Shown piece by piece: positions 1 through 13,275 of a stretch of 64,000 bases of DNA (within the stretch, counting starts at the first letter, position 1; each line of letters opens with the position of its first letter). This DNA comes from Glandiceps talaboti (taxonomy: Eukaryota; Hemichordata; Enteropneusta; Spengelidae): contig NC_135557.1 in NCBI RefSeq assembly GCF_964340395.1, forward strand, positions 1,155,646 through 1,219,645, in the 5' to 3' direction. Position numbers and translations under genes: made by a program. A model generated the notes under the pieces. The model did not search any database. It was not told where the DNA came from and saw only the letters and a program-made list of their open reading frames with translations.

Positions 1-26
1 GGAATGAGGGAATGGACTCCAACTAT

Positions 27-150
27 CTGTCCATATGTCTGTCCAACTGTGTGTCCATCTGTCTGTTCAACTATGTGTCCATCTGTCTGTCCAACTGTGT
101 GTCCATCTGTCTGTTCAACTGTGTGTCCATCTGTCTGTCCAACTGTGTGT
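27..150. repeat. 24-bp tandem repeat
   Basis: About five copies of a pyrimidine-rich unit built on GTCCATCTGTCTGT with small substitutions. The open frame through it (Cys/Pro/Val/Ser periodicity) follows from the period being a multiple of three and is not taken as a gene. Confidence 0.8.
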
Positions 151-216
151 TCACAGGTGTTGTTGCGTGATCAGAGTAGTGATATCAAGAAAATGACAAC
201 ATAAACTGCCAGTTCC

Positions 217-1823
217 TTAACCTTTTCACCACCAATTGCCCCCTGGGAATGTTTGTTCTCCACCACCCCCCTCACTGACCACCAGGTGAAAGTGAGTGTT
301 ATGTAATCAAATTGATATAAAAATACTTAGAGTTGCTCATTTTTAAAAAATGAGGTATCATTTCATTGGAAAATAAATTCTCTACATCACACTTGCAAAT
401 ACATGCATTCAAATTCCACAAACACAACCGAAATATGAATTAAATTAATAAAATATGAATAAAACTAACACAAGTCGTTTATTTATTGACATATCACAAA
501 TAAACAAGATATTTATATTACAAATAAAATTCAAAATACCAACATTTATGTTCCTACAAAACTTCTCTTTACTGGTGAAATTGGCGAAAATTTGGCAGAA
601 AATGACATTTTGAGTCATAAAAATTTGAACGAAATTAATTAACGGCTCACTAATCCGATTATGACGCAACAGACGGTGCCGCACCGGCAATGAAAGTGTC
701 TTAAAATATCTAAAGTTGTCACCTTGATACCTGTTGAAAAGGTGGTTTTTGTAAATATAATTCATTATTTAACAGAACAAACTAAAAATTATTACTCAAT
801 TTATGCCAGAAATCGGCAAAAAATGACCGTATTAAAGTCAGTAGCATCGGCGCCAAAATCGGATGGGCAAAATGGCTTTATTTGCCGACGCACATACCGA
901 CCGACGGAAATATGCAGTCTGTAATTTGAACCCACGCCGCGGTAATGTTTTCGTCACATTGAGTACATTGAGTTCACACAGCCATCTCCTTTCATTCATA
1001 AATGCCATCAAAGTTAAAATTAAACAGAATTTTTCATGAACAGAGTCGTTATTTACATCGCAAATGATGTTAGGGGAGACAATTTTCGGTGTGGCCATGT
1101 TGAAATTTGAATTTTACCGTTAAAAAACGCATTCAAAAATGTGATCGGAAAATCTTCAGATTGTGTGTAATCTACCGCCCACATTGTACCACTGACCAGT
1201 ATAAATTGAACTTGTATGTGTATTATTCATTATTGAACATTACCACAAAGAAATATGACCAAAATAATTACTTTTGGAGCTAAATACTGGCCCCAAGGCC
1301 ATAGTATGAGCGAATACTACGGGTCAACAAGTTACGCAATTTGCCAACTTTCACTACGGCAACGGTGAATTCCCCGCCGGTAGATCACTCGGCCCTCGCG
1401 TAGTTCTGAAGCCTATACCGTTCCCATAACTGACCTGATGTATTCAACAATGTTTTTGAGTAAAAATTCAGTGGAAATTTCTCAGGACAGTTGTCAAAAT
1501 GACATCGTAGGAGATGCTACGTGAGCCGTTAATTACTTCCGCGTTGTTGAAATTCGATCTTTCTGGCGAAAAATGCACACAAAAATTACGATCGCTCGTC
1601 TTTCCAATCGTGCTAGAAAACCATCCACTAACATGTGTTCAAAATGGCAGACTATATAAACAAGGCTAATACGCATGTGTGGAACTAGTTATGGCAATAG
1701 CTGCCGTTAAACGGTTTGAACGTCGTAGTAGTTGAATGACCTTTGGCGTTCCCGCTGTAGAGGGAATCGGTGGGTGCCCTAGAGCGTTCCCGCTGTAGCG
1801 GGAATCGGTGGTGAAAGGGTTAA
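217..1823. mobile_element. piggyBac-like non-autonomous element
   Basis: The left end reads TTAA then CCTTTTCACCACC (217-233). The right end reads GGTGGTGAAAGGG then TTAA (1807-1823). The ends are near-perfect inverted repeats flanked by TTAA on both sides, the target and duplication typical of piggyBac elements. GTTCCCGCTGTAG occurs twice near the right end (1748 and 1788 regions). No intact transposase is visible in the 1.6 kb interior; the short frames there match nothing recognised. It is probably a MITE-like derivative or a heavily decayed copy. Confidence 0.7.
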
Positions 1824-1989
1824 AACCCAATCATAGCGGGGCTATGTCATTCTCAATGACTTGTTTAAATAATGTGAAACATTGGTGATGGAGTATACTT
1901 CAGATAACTTACAAATTTATTGTTTTTTGGTTAGGTTAGATTATCGCCGTTCAAGTCTTCCAGCTGCAGTATTCCTTATATCTAGTGTA

Positions 1990-2390
1990 GTATTACTATT
2001 ATTAGCAACCGATAAGTCATGATGGAATGGATGGTGTCTTAGCTGTCATCTGACGACTACTATTATTAGCAACCGATAAGTCATGATGGAATGGATGGTG
2101 TCTTAGCTGTCATCTGACGACTACTTTTATTAGCAACCGATAAGTCATGATGGAATGGATGGTGTCTTAGCTGTCATCTGACGACTACTTTTATTAGCAA
2201 CCGATAAGTCATGATGGAATGGATGGTGTCTTAGCTGTCATCTGAAGACTACTATTATTAGCAACCGATAAGTCATGATGGAATGGATGGTGTCTTAGCT
2301 GTCATCTGACGACTACTTTTATTAGCAACCGATAAGTCATGATGGAATGGATGGTGTCTTAGCTGTCATCTGACGACTACTATTGGAAAC
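1990..2390. repeat. 64-66-bp tandem repeat, six copies
   Basis: Six nearly identical units each contain GCAACCGATAAGTCATGATG and GTCTTAGCTGTCATCTGA. They differ by a few bases (TATTATTAG or TTTTATTAG at the junction, one CTGAAG variant). No coding signal. The following 2390-3190 has only a short two-copy repeat (about 2635-2690, ACATCTGATAGGA) and nothing else I can identify. Confidence 0.9.
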
Positions 2391-3189
2391 CATAGGATCA
2401 CAATCATCAACATAAGACTAAACTATTACTATTAGGCCTAAAAGAAAAATTGTTTGTTCCGGTTACACTACCTAGTTATTCTTGCCGACCCTAAACTTTT
2501 TTTTTACATATTTGGGGAAAAAATGATATAATCGCTAAAATTGTGAAGTCTCGCAAGGAATAGTGGATGAGGAAACTGACATCAACTTAAACAGACAATA
2601 TAAAACTATTCTTCCAATCAGTAATGGCTGTACATCTGATAGGAGGAAATAAACAACGCTACATCTGATAGGAAGAAATAAACAACACAAAGACCATATG
2701 GAAAATAATGGAAAACATAACTACCTGAACTTGACACTCGCATATGAAAAAAAAATGTATTAAAAAATAAAATGAAAAATCTACCTACCCCACCTATTCT
2801 AAAATTGTATGTTTATCAGAAACACACATTTTTTTTGTTAGGCCTTATTGGATCAACATTTTTCATTTTAAAAAGAGAATTTTATCGTGCAACTCAATAT
2901 GCTTGCCACATCATATATGTATTTCAACCTCTGGAGGGCGCTATACTATTCCCTGTTTTATTTTGTTCACCTGTACTGTTCTAAACTCATCATGGTTACA
3001 ATAGAGGTTAATTCATGTCATTGTATTGGGTATCTTTAAAATATCCAATGTCATTTCTATACACACAATGTATCTAACAAACTGTACTAAAATTATTTGC
3101 AATAAATGAAATATTTCCATGTTGCTTTTTTCTCCATCGAGTCTTTTTTAGCACAACTTAACTGATAAGGTTCAGTAGTACCATAGGCA

Positions 3190-3216
3190 TGGCAAAATGT
3201 CTGTCTGTCTGTTTGT

Positions 3217-3257
<41 letters not shown>

Positions 3258-5965
3258 TAAACAACTTAAAGTCAAAAACCACTGGACCTATTGCCATGAT
3301 ATTTGGTGGGTATATTACCTTCAAGTTGGGTGTCTAGTTGGGAAATTGTTCAAATGAAAATGATCTGACCATTGGTGTGTGATATGGGTAAAGTGATTTT
3401 TGGGCCAAGAATTTAAACTCAGAAACTACTGGCCAGATCGGTCTGAAATTTGGTGGGAACATTCTTAAGGGTGTTTAGATTAAGATTTGTTCTTGACATG
3501 ATGATTCCATCAGTGATATGCAAATTAGGGCTAAAAATGTGTCTTTTTGGTCAAAAATCTTTAATTTCAAAACTACCGAGCAGATTGGGCTGAAATTTAA
3601 TGGGGAAGTACCTGAGGATGTATAGATGAAGAAATATTAAGCATCTAATAATCTCATGAGAGATATGTAAATTAGGTGTAAAAATGTGATTTTTGGTCAA
3701 AAACATATATCTCAAAAAGTACTTGGTCAATGAGATTGAAACTTGGTGAGATGTTTCTAGAAGTGATATTCTGCAGATTTTCTTCATGTCATCATTTTAA
3801 CACAATTCACCCTAGCAACCATGACCTTAGAAACAACCAAATGGCAGTATATTTTGGTCAAATAACGTGATAGGCAAGTGATTAAACATTCAAAAAAATG
3901 TATGCAAATTTCTCTAGCAACAATGACCATGCCCATAGCAACAGCCAAATGGTGGTGTATTTCACAAGGATGACAACAGAGATTCTTGGACAAGTGAAGG
4001 AACATTTAAAAAGTGTATGTAAATATGCCTAGCAACAGCACCATGCCCATGGCTACAGCCAAATGATCATGTATATTGCAAAGATACTGGATTAATAGAC
4101 AAACATTCAAAAAAATGTGTGTAAATGTGCCTAGCAACAAGACCATGCCCATAGCAACAGCCAAATGATCACATATATTGCAAAGGTAATGGATTAATAG
4201 ACAAATTAATAAACATTCAAAAAATGTATGTAAATTTGCCTAGCAACAAGACCATGCCCATAGCAACAGCCAAATGATATGTATATTGCAATGATAACAA
4301 TAGGGTTGGATAGGCAACTGGATAGTCATTCATCAAATGAACACCTATACCTAGTATTGCAAAGATAACAACATGGTTGGATAGGCAACTGGATAGTCAT
4401 TCAGCAAATGAACACGTGTGTGTATGTGAGTGTGTAAACAACTTAAAGTCAAAAACCACTGGACTGATTGCCAAAGTGAAACATTAACATACAGTTGTGT
4501 AATAAAGTTAGAATTATATAAAATGTCTTGTGTGTATTCAAAAAATGGGATTTTGGTCAAATATCTTAAACTCCAAAACCGGAGATCGATCTGAAATTTG
4601 GTTGGAACATTCTTAGAGGTGTTCAGATTAAGAATTGTTCATGACACGATGATCCGATCAGTGATATGCAAATTAGGGGCTAAATAACGTGTCTTTTTGG
4701 TCAAAAATCTTTAATTCCAAAATAATTGAGCAAATCGGGTTGAAATATGGTGTCAATGTTCTCAGTGAATTGTTCATGACAGGATGATCCCATCAGTGAT
4801 ATGCAAATTAGGGCTAAAATATGTCTTTTTGGTCAAAAATCTATAATTCCAAAACTACTGATCAGATTAGGCTGAAATTTGTTGGAACGTTCTTAGAGGT
4901 GTTTAGATTAAGAATTGTTCATAACATGATGATTCCATCAGTGATATGCAAATTAGGTCTTGTTATGATGCCTGACATATTTTGTGAATGTATTTATTTG
5001 AAATTAATTTGATGAGCTTGGTCGAGAGAAATGTCTTGGTGGAGAGGACACATATTTAAATTGCAAAGTGCAAAGTAGGTCACACTGGAGAGCGTTCATG
5101 CCCAGGTGAAGATTAATGTTCCTGGAATGCAAGATAATAATTAATGCAAAGCCTTTGGCCAGGTGTTAAGTTGCCATATAAGAAGATGCAGCTCGAGATT
5201 TCGGCAGAGACTGTGAAGATCTGATTGGACAAGACTGCCAACCTAGAATGGAGATACGAGATTTCGGCAGAGACTGTGAACATCTGAGTGGACAAGACTG
5301 CCAACCTCAGTGAATGGAGATATCCGTCAGAAGTGTTTGAAGGCTGAAAGTATAAAGTAAACAGTGGAGTAAAGTGCCTGTACGGACTGAGGAAACGTGG
5401 TGAAAGTTCAAGCTTGCGGTTCCGAGGTACTGGATGAAATAAGGTACATATTGCCACGTCAGTGTGACTATGTTCAACTGTGTCGCCTTCTAACGTAGAC
5501 AATTCTTGGACTTCTTCCATCCTACAACTGAACTATATTGTGAACTCCTTCATTGACACTCTTTCAAATTACTCATCCGGCAAAACTTCGAAATCATAGT
5601 AACTTTTGAACATAGTGTGGACTGTCGACCAAGCAAGGTATTTAGTAGTAGTGTTTGTAAATTTTGTTTCATTCTTTGTCATTTAATTGTGTAAATAGTT
5701 GAGGTTATAGTAAACTCCTTTCTTTCAACTTCATTCCACTGTTTGGGTAATTTCTACCGTAGCAGTCTAAAAATGTGTCTTTTTTGGCAAACATATATAG
5801 TTCCAAAACTACTGAGCAGATTGGGCTGAAATTGAATGGGGGAAGCATCTGGGGATGTGTAGATGAAGCTGTATTCATAACGTGATGATCCCATCAGCGA
5901 TATGCAAATTAGGTCTAAAAACCTCCATTTTGGTCCAAAACTTATATCTTGAAACTGCATGTTTA
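3190..5965. repeat. Dispersed repeat family, two degenerate tandem copies
   Basis: A composite repeat. A (TG)n tract (3218-3250) is followed by AACTTAAAGTCAAAAACCAC (3259 and again near 4439), then about 150-bp sub-units built on GGTCAAAAATCTTTAAT and ATATGCAAATTAGG, then about 110-bp sub-units containing CCTAGCAACAAGACCATGCC and ATAGCAACAGCCAAATGAT. Two diverged copies lie head to tail, the second interrupted by the solo LTR at 4961-5764. The same sub-units recur in inverted order at 57966-59240. No coding capacity seen. Confidence 0.75.
4961..5764. mobile_element. Solo LTR with 4-bp target duplication
   Basis: The dispersed repeat breaks cleanly at 4960 and resumes at 5765. The inserted 804 bp begin TGTTATGATG and end CCGTAGCA, the TG...CA ends of an LTR, flanked by GTCT at 4957-4960 and 5765-5768. 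A TATA-like CATATAAG lies near 5175. A segment of about 60 bp starting GAGATTTCGGCAGAGACTGT is tandemly duplicated inside (about 5190-5310). No internal retroelement genes remain, so this is a recombined solo LTR, probably Ty3/gypsy or a similar class given the 4-bp duplication. Orientation is inferred only from the TATA-like box (plus). Confidence 0.8.
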
Positions 5966-5989
5966 AATCTTAATGTCTTAATGATATTT

Positions 5990-6333
5990 GTTTAGTTCAA
6001 AAAACAGATTGTGCGTATTATATCAGCCAGTAATTATGATTCTCATAGTGCTCATTTATTCAAGAAACTTAAAATTCTTGATATACACGTCAATCAATTC
6101 AAGTTACAAGTTGCTATTTTCGTTCATGACGCACTCCATGACAGACTCCCCTCGCATTTTAAGTCACACTTCTCCCCTTTAGAGCATGTTTATTGTAATC
6201 GGTCAAAAGATAAAAATATTCTTCATCCTCCTAAATTCAAAAATAAATTAGACCAGACGTCAATCAAATTTGTTGGTGCTATTAAAAATTATTTGTTACA
6301 AGGCTTATTAAAAAAAATTCTGGATTGTACTAC
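5990..6333 (+). pseudogene. LINE reverse transcriptase C-terminal fragment
   Basis: The plus frame reads KKQIVRIISASNYDSHSAHL, then LFKKLKILDI, KLQVAIFVHD and LPSHFKSHF, the arrangement seen just after the polymerase domain in CR1/L2-type non-LTR retrotransposons (a KR-I-I-...-LF-KLKIL-DI block followed by a YNTRS-like segment, here CNRSKDKNI). There is no upstream RT: the copy is 5' truncated, as LINEs usually are. The frame runs into the 14-bp minisatellite at 6334, and 3'-UTR-like sequence resumes beyond the array at 8167. I read the two parts as one element split by repeat expansion. Confidence 0.7.
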
Positions 6334-8166
6334 TTTGTTATGTGTGTGTTGTTATGTGTGTGTTGTTATGTGTGTGTTGTTATGTGTGTGTTGTTATGTG
6401 TGTGTTGTTATGTGTGTGTTGTTATGTGTGTTGTTATGTGTGTGTTGTTATGTGTGTGTTGTTATGTGTGTGTTGTTATGTGTGTGTTGTTATGTGTGTT
6501 GTTATGTGTGTGTTGTTATGTGTGTGTTGTTATGTGTTTGTTGTTATGTGTGTGTTGTTATGTGTGTGTTGTTATGTGTGTGTTGTTATGTGTGTGTTGT
6601 TATGTGTGTGTTGTTATGTGTGTGTTGTTATGTGTGTGTTGTTATGTGTGTGTTGTTATGTGTGTGTTGTTATGTGTGTGTTGTTATGTGTGTGTTGTTA
6701 TGTGTGTGTTGTTATGTGTGTGTTGTTATGTGTGTGTTGTTATGTGTGTGTTGTTATGTGTGTGTTGTTATGTGTGTATTGTTATGTTTGTTGTTATGTG
6801 TGTGTTGTTATGTGTGTGTTGTTATGTGTGTGTTGTTATGTTTGTTGTTATGTTTGTTGTTATGTGTGTGTTGTTATGTGTGTGTTGTTATGTTTGTTGT
6901 TATGTGTGTGTTGTTATGTGTGTGTTGTTATGTGTGTGTTGTTATGTGTGTTGTTATGTTTGTGTTGTTATGTGTGTATTGTTATGTTTATTGTTATGTG
7001 TGTGTTGTTATGTGTGTGTTGTTATGTGTGTATTGTTATGTTTGTTGTTATGTGTGTGTTGTTATGTGTGTGTTGTTATGTGTGTGTTGTTATGTGTGTG
7101 TTGTTATGTGTGTGTTGTTATGTGTGTGTTGTTATGTGTGTGTTGTTATGTGTGTGTTGTTATGTGTGTGTTGTTATGTGTGTGTTGTTATGTGTGTGTT
7201 GTTATGTGTGTGTTGTTATGTGTGTGTTGTTATGTGTGTGTTGTTATGTGTGTGTTGTTATGTGTGTGTTGTTATGTGTGTATTGTTATGTTTGTTGTTA
7301 TGTGTGTGTTGTTATGTGTGTGTTGTTATGTGTGTGTTGTTATGTTTGTTGTTATGTTTGTTGTTATGTGTGTGTTGTTATGTGTGTGTTGTTATGTTTG
7401 TTGTTATGTGTGTGTTGTTATGTGTGTGTTGTTATGTGTGTGTTGTTATGTGTGTTGTTATGTTTGTGTTGTTATGTGTGTATTGTTATGTTTATTGTTA
7501 TGTGTGTGTTGTTATGTGTGTGTTGTTATGTGTGTATTGTTATGTTTGTTGTTATGTGTGTGTTGTTATGTGTGTGTTGTTATGTGTGTGTTGTTATGTG
7601 TGTGTTGTTATGTGTGTGTTGTTATGTGTGTGTTGTTATGTGTGTGTTGTTATGTGTGTGTTGTTATGTGTGTGTTGTTATGTGTGTGTTGTTATGTGTG
7701 TGTTGTTATGTGTGTGTTGTTATGTGTGTGTTGTTATGTGTGTGTTGTTATGTGTGTATTGTTATGTTTGTTGTTATGTGTGTGTTGTTATGTGTGTGTT
7801 GTTATGTGTGTGTTGTTATGTTTGTTGTTATGTTTGTTGTTATGTGTGTGTTGTTATGTGTGTGTTGTTATGTTTGTTGTTATGTGTGTGTTGTTATGTG
7901 TGTGTTGTTATGTTTGTTGTTATGTGTGTGTTGTTATGTGTGTGTTGTTATGTGTGTTGTTATGTTTGTGTTGTTATGTGTGTATTGTTATGTTTATTGT
8001 TATGTGTGTGTTGTTATGTGTGTGTTGTTATGTGTGTATTGTTATGTTTGTTGTTATGTGTGTGTTGTTATGTGTGTGTTGTTATGTGTGTATTGTTATG
8101 TTTGTTGTTATGTGTGTGTTGTTATTTGTGTGTTGTTATGTGTGTGTTGTTATGTGTGTGTTGTTA
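6334..8166. repeat. 12/14-bp minisatellite, about 130 copies
   Basis: Units are TTATGTGTGTGTTG (14 bp), with 12-bp variants TTATGTGTGTTG and TTATGTTTGTTG and occasional TGTATTG variants. The variants recur in the same order in blocks of about 480-500 bp (TGTATTGTTATGTTTG near 6776, 7280 and 7756), so larger blocks were duplicated. All three plus frames are open and would give Cys/Val/Leu/Tyr polymers; this is a composition artefact. Confidence 0.95.
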
Positions 8167-8432
8167 CTGTTGGAAATTGTGTTATCTTTATTTCTATATA
8201 TAATATATATTTTTTTCTTTCACTGTACTTATTCTCCATATCTGATATTTTCTAACTACATGTATTGCATAACAGGAACAGTTATCACTTAAATTATTTT
8301 TGCTAATTGTACACTTGGTAATGAGGCTGAACTCGATTAGTTGCTAAATTCAACTATTTTCAGTCTTTTTCTCTTTTCAACTTTGGACATTGAGTAGATT
8401 GTTATAATTTATTCATATGATTCATGAGAATA

Positions 8433-8476
<44 letters not shown>
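8167..8476 (+). mobile_element. LINE 3' UTR and (ATT)n tail
   Basis: AT-rich sequence containing GAGGCTGAACTCGATTAG and a terminal AATAAAGT followed by (ATT)n at 8438-8476. A tail of short tandem repeats right after an AATAAA-like signal is typical of CR1/L2-class LINE 3' ends. It is the expected continuation of the RT fragment at 5990-6333. Confidence 0.6.
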
Positions 8477-8477
<1 letters not shown>

Positions 8478-8479
8478 AA

Positions 8480-11400
8480 GTGAAGGGGTTTAAATAGTAT
8501 ATAGTAATAAAGCATTGTGTGAGAGACAATTTAGAGGAATGGTGCCTTTTGGTCCTATTGTCAATAAAATGTATCAGTTTGAGCATATATTTGCTATGCC
8601 GGCTCATATTTGCTATGCTGATTGACGTTTGAGGGCGCCCTTTCACAACTTTATCTGTACATACTTCTGCATTCAATTTGTGAGAATCTAAAATATAGTA
8701 AAAGTAATTTCAAAATTGCATGTTAGGAAAATGAAAAAGTTAAGGGGTGTAATATTATATCATAATGAAAATGTATGGGAGGACTTTAGTTGAATATCAC
8801 TGAAGTTGAAGTTTACTACTCAATTAATTTTGCGACATTTCTCATTCAAGCTCAAGTTATAACAGTTTGGAGTTTGGTTACTCCTCTGTATATGAATATA
8901 AATATAAGTATTATTTAATGTATTACTAATTATGCACACTCCACACTTTAATAACTGAACTTTTAATAATTCAAATCTAATGTATGTCATAATACTGTGG
9001 AGTGTGCCCTGTCGACAAAAGTCTAAATGTTTGTATATACTATTAGCAGTTCTTTGCAATGACAAAACATAGATCAGTGTGGAATATCCTCAGGAATCTA
9101 TAGAGTTTGTTCGAACCTAAATTATTTATTCTATATGCCAGTGTAACTGACTGTGACTTCACATGTTTCGGACTAGTTTGACTTATACCAATATTTCTCC
9201 CGGGGCGGAACCAGTGGCCATTTCTGATAGGGGTGTGTCGTCATAGGCCCAATTTTAGACCCACTTTGACCAAAAATCAATATCCCATTTAGACCATTAA
9301 TTTACAGGGGTTTTTTTTAGCATAAAGTTTAGACAAAATACATTTTCCTGAGGGGCAACATTTTTGGGCAACTAATGGCAAATACGATTTGGCAAAGGAC
9401 AAAGGGCCACATTTTAGACCAAACAAAATCAAATATAATGCAAAGTGGACCCGTTTTAGACTCTTGAGTTCGAAAAAAACCCTGACCCCATTTTAGACCA
9501 AATGGCTAGAAAACGAAACCAAAAGTGTGGCACATAAATGTATACTCAAATAAGGGACTAGCCCCCCCCCCCCCCCCGATATTTGTCTGAATAGCTCGCA
9601 TCACGACCGAGCAAGGTTATAGACAAATACATTGTTCTGTAATGATTTATAAAGTTGCTGATGACATTCCCTGAAAACAATATTTGCAATGCGTCTCACA
9701 ATATTTGTAATATTATTCCGAAATCACTGCTGTTTTCAAATCATCGTAGACTTTCACAACATACTGTTACAAATATTCCATGAAGTGTTTAATATAGTAG
9801 TATTTCTACTATGCAGCAGTACATTGACAGGTACAAAATTTTGATTATACAGTGTTGCAAAGTTTACTGAAAAGATAATCGATCTTTTCCGACCCCCTGC
9901 AGGCGCTCTGAGCTGTGTGAGTGTTATAAAATTTGAGCCAGGTTTTTGAGCTATTGCCGTGCTTATTTTATTGTGGAGTCAAATGATGTATCCATTCGTG
10001 GCAAATTTTGGCCTCAGATGTCTGTTTGCTATGAAGACAGGTGTACTTGATATTTAAGGACCATTTACAAAAATAATAGTTACCAACGTTAGATTTGTTT
10101 ACGAATTGCGTCACTGTACCCATCAATGTCGCTCATCAGATTTCACACTAAATGATTGTGTTGCTTCCCATCAGAAAATTTAACTGAAGGTAAAGGAAAT
10201 TTTGATCGTAACATATTCAGTCATGAAATCATCAGGTTTCTGGCAATTTCCATGACTTTTTTTTAGAAAGATTACAGTTCAATAACATTTGGAAGCAACA
10301 GCATAAAGTTAGCGCTAAATATTACGTGATAACAATCAATCCCAGTCAACCAGATGCACATGGTGGTATGTTTGTGCCTCATGTGTATGGTACCGGACGG
10401 ACTAGCCTGTCTGTCAGTGTCACATTTTGCTTCTTATCTTCAAGATGTTTTAAGAAAATGAAAATAGTCGTTGTCTGATCAACAGAATTTCTCTTCCACT
10501 GAAGTTTAGACAACATTTAGTTGTATTCTCATGTAAACGTTGTTGATCATGCATGATATGTCACACTGACCTCGTTTCCTTCGACGTCTTTATGAAACTA
10601 GGTCAAGGGTTAAATTCACCGAGAACGAACACTTTCGCTACATTGCTAGTCTTGTTTTGCCGCGTAATCATCAAATATTTTCCAGATAATTATGAATAAA
10701 TTTCTTATTTTACACTTTGGGCTTTTTAGTTTTGTCTGATAACCAGCCACCTTGAATATTATGTACTCACTTTATTTCACTTTCTCTTGATTGGGTTCAT
10801 TACCATCCACACAGTGACATGAAGCAGTTTCATTGTCTTTCAAAAACGTACCCATCCCGTTTGTACTGAAGACTTACTGTACATGTACATGTGGCGTGGT
10901 GTATCGTCTACGACTCTATTTGCCTTGTATTAGTTGTAAAATGAAATAAAATTTGAACGTGCTGAACAGAACTTTGGCCAGGCATGTCTTATTTTTGTTT
11001 TATTTATTTATTTTTTTGTTTTGACGTAACTGTACTGTGTTGTGTCTATATGAACCTGTGTTTGCCATGATCCAGCTGGTAGACACAACAATGGCAACAC
11101 TGAATTGCAACATCAGTACAGCATTGCGTCTTTTTATGTTGATTTCGACAATGATTCATGCTATGTATCAAAATAAAAGCTATCAACTTTCCGTAGTTTG
11201 AAAGCAAGACAGACAATCGGACTACGCATTATTGTTCAAATACAAAAACAAAACAAAATATTATCGTGAAGCTGACTTGCCTTCTTTATATCAGTTCAAA
11301 CACAATTTTCGATTTCACTTTGATCATGAGCCACAACCGGGGAACTCCTAAATCGGTCAGGGAACTCAGTTATATTTACATGCTTACTGGCTCGGTAAAG

Positions 11401-13275
11401 GTCATTATTGTGATGGGCAAGTATAGTGTGTATACTATTTTTTTTGGCGTGTTGTGTTTTTTGGTTCATTGTGCACGATTGAAATAGAAACAGGTGAATT
11501 GCACATAAAATCGTAAGTGCTAATTCGTATTGGGGAAGGAAACGAGGTCAAGTCAAGTAATTTTAGCAACTTGTAAATTAATGATTATTCCTAGTCGTTC
11601 GGCAAAGTCGTGTAAACAATAAACTAGTGAGTTGGTTGCTTTCATTGCCTATCATTTTGTGTATATGATGTGTGTATGGCACACCTCGTACTGCATGCTG
11701 CGTACACACATAAATGCAGTGCACATAACATGCGTGATTCGCGTGATAACTATAGCTACATTGTAATACATTCTAGTGACGTCAGTCGTCTTGCACGCGC
11801 AAAATAAACCAGTCGCCATCTTGATAATTCTGCACTTGTCAGCAATCTTCACGACTGAGAAATTCTGGATAATAATATTGATATTCCTGTAACTATCGAT
11901 GTAGTGATACTGTGATCCATCTCAACTATATTGTGTCCTTATCGTTTGAATTTGGCATGTGTCACTGGGACCCCGAAATATGTACGTACGCATATGCACA
12001 TCATGTTGTCAGTTGAGTTGGAGAATTTAAAAGCAGACGATATTTTGTTGGATAAAATCCAAGTACAAACAATAATATACAGTATGGAGTCAACGATCAT
12101 GTCAACTTGTACTCAAATGTGTGTGTGATAAAAGACTTAACCATGCTGCGTAAATAGAATTGTCAAGAACTGGTGGTATTTTAGGTATTTACAATTTATT
12201 CTGGTGATTTTAGAGTTTTAGAATTGCATAGGTTTGATACAGATAATTTCAAAAATCATGAAACCTTGTTACAACATATATCACCAACCCATACATTCAA
12301 ACAGCAATGATGTTTTTTCCTAAATTTGAAATTTTTAAAGTGTTTTATGTCTAATTTTTCAAAAAATCACATACTATGGTTATTTTGGTTACCATGGCAA
12401 CTGATGTTCATTAAATGACCACTTTTTTAGTTCCGCTGTCAGTGAAAGCTGAAAGCGTAGCTTTAGGTATAGGTTGTATAGAGTATAGAGTGTATAGGTG
12501 AATCATAGGTGTCCGTCAAACTTTTATATTTTCACTATCTACTCCGAAAGTGACAGTCGGAATTCTTCGATATTTGGTGTGCATGTTCCCTGGGGGGAGG
12601 CTATTCAGATTTGTTCATGCCAAGTTGATCTTTGCCATTTTCAATTTTTTATGATTTTTTTTCCAAAAATGACATTTTCATCAACTCCTCATAAACTTCA
12701 AGTCAGATTGCTTTGATATCTGGTGTGTTGATGCACAGAGGGTAGCTTACTCAGATTTGTTAATTTCAAGTCAGCACGTCTTCTCCTATTTTTTATGATT
12801 TTTTTTTTGAAATTTGAAAAAAAATGAATATGTTTAAGTTAATGAGTATTATGACCGACGCCATATTGGAAATCAGTCCGCGAGACTTTGGGTAAAGTGC
12901 AACTTTTCAAAAGACACTATTGACGTCAAACAAGCAATGTAATATGTGCTATAGCCTTAATTCTACGCATTGTGCGCCCAAATGACAAATATTTGTTCCA
13001 AAAAGGGTTGTAAACTTCAAATCCAATTCTCCATCCACCCCTCCTACAGAATGGTTCATTCCAGTATATGCACCTCATCATGATCAAGTTTGAATGCCTG
13101 AACTGAAGTGTATGGGACGATTTTTGACAGAGTCAGTCGTCAATAAAAACGATAATACTCTTTCTAAAATTACCACATTTTGAAAGGGAAAGTACTTTGT
13201 GGTTCATTTATGGAGTTTTGTTTTTGTACGATCAATATTGGTGGCAAAATTACAGCATCAAAATTGCTGATGTGG
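8480..13275. other. Gene-poor stretch
   Basis: No convincing exon, RNA gene or complete transposon seen. There is a poly-C run near 9562-9577. GATTTGTTCATG/GATTTGTTAATT and TTTTTTATGATTTTTTTT mark two degenerate copies of a roughly 120-bp unit at 12560-12830. A CRE-like GTGACGTCAG lies near 11777 in a moderately CpG-containing patch. Short open frames in this stretch lack splice context or recognisable motifs. Confidence 0.5.

Noticed and set aside
6011-8292. Very long open frames (up to 730 codons) rich in Cys, Val, Leu and Tyr
   Set aside because: They are translations of the GT-rich minisatellite in all three frames. Only the first about 110 codons (LINE fragment) carry non-repeat protein sequence.
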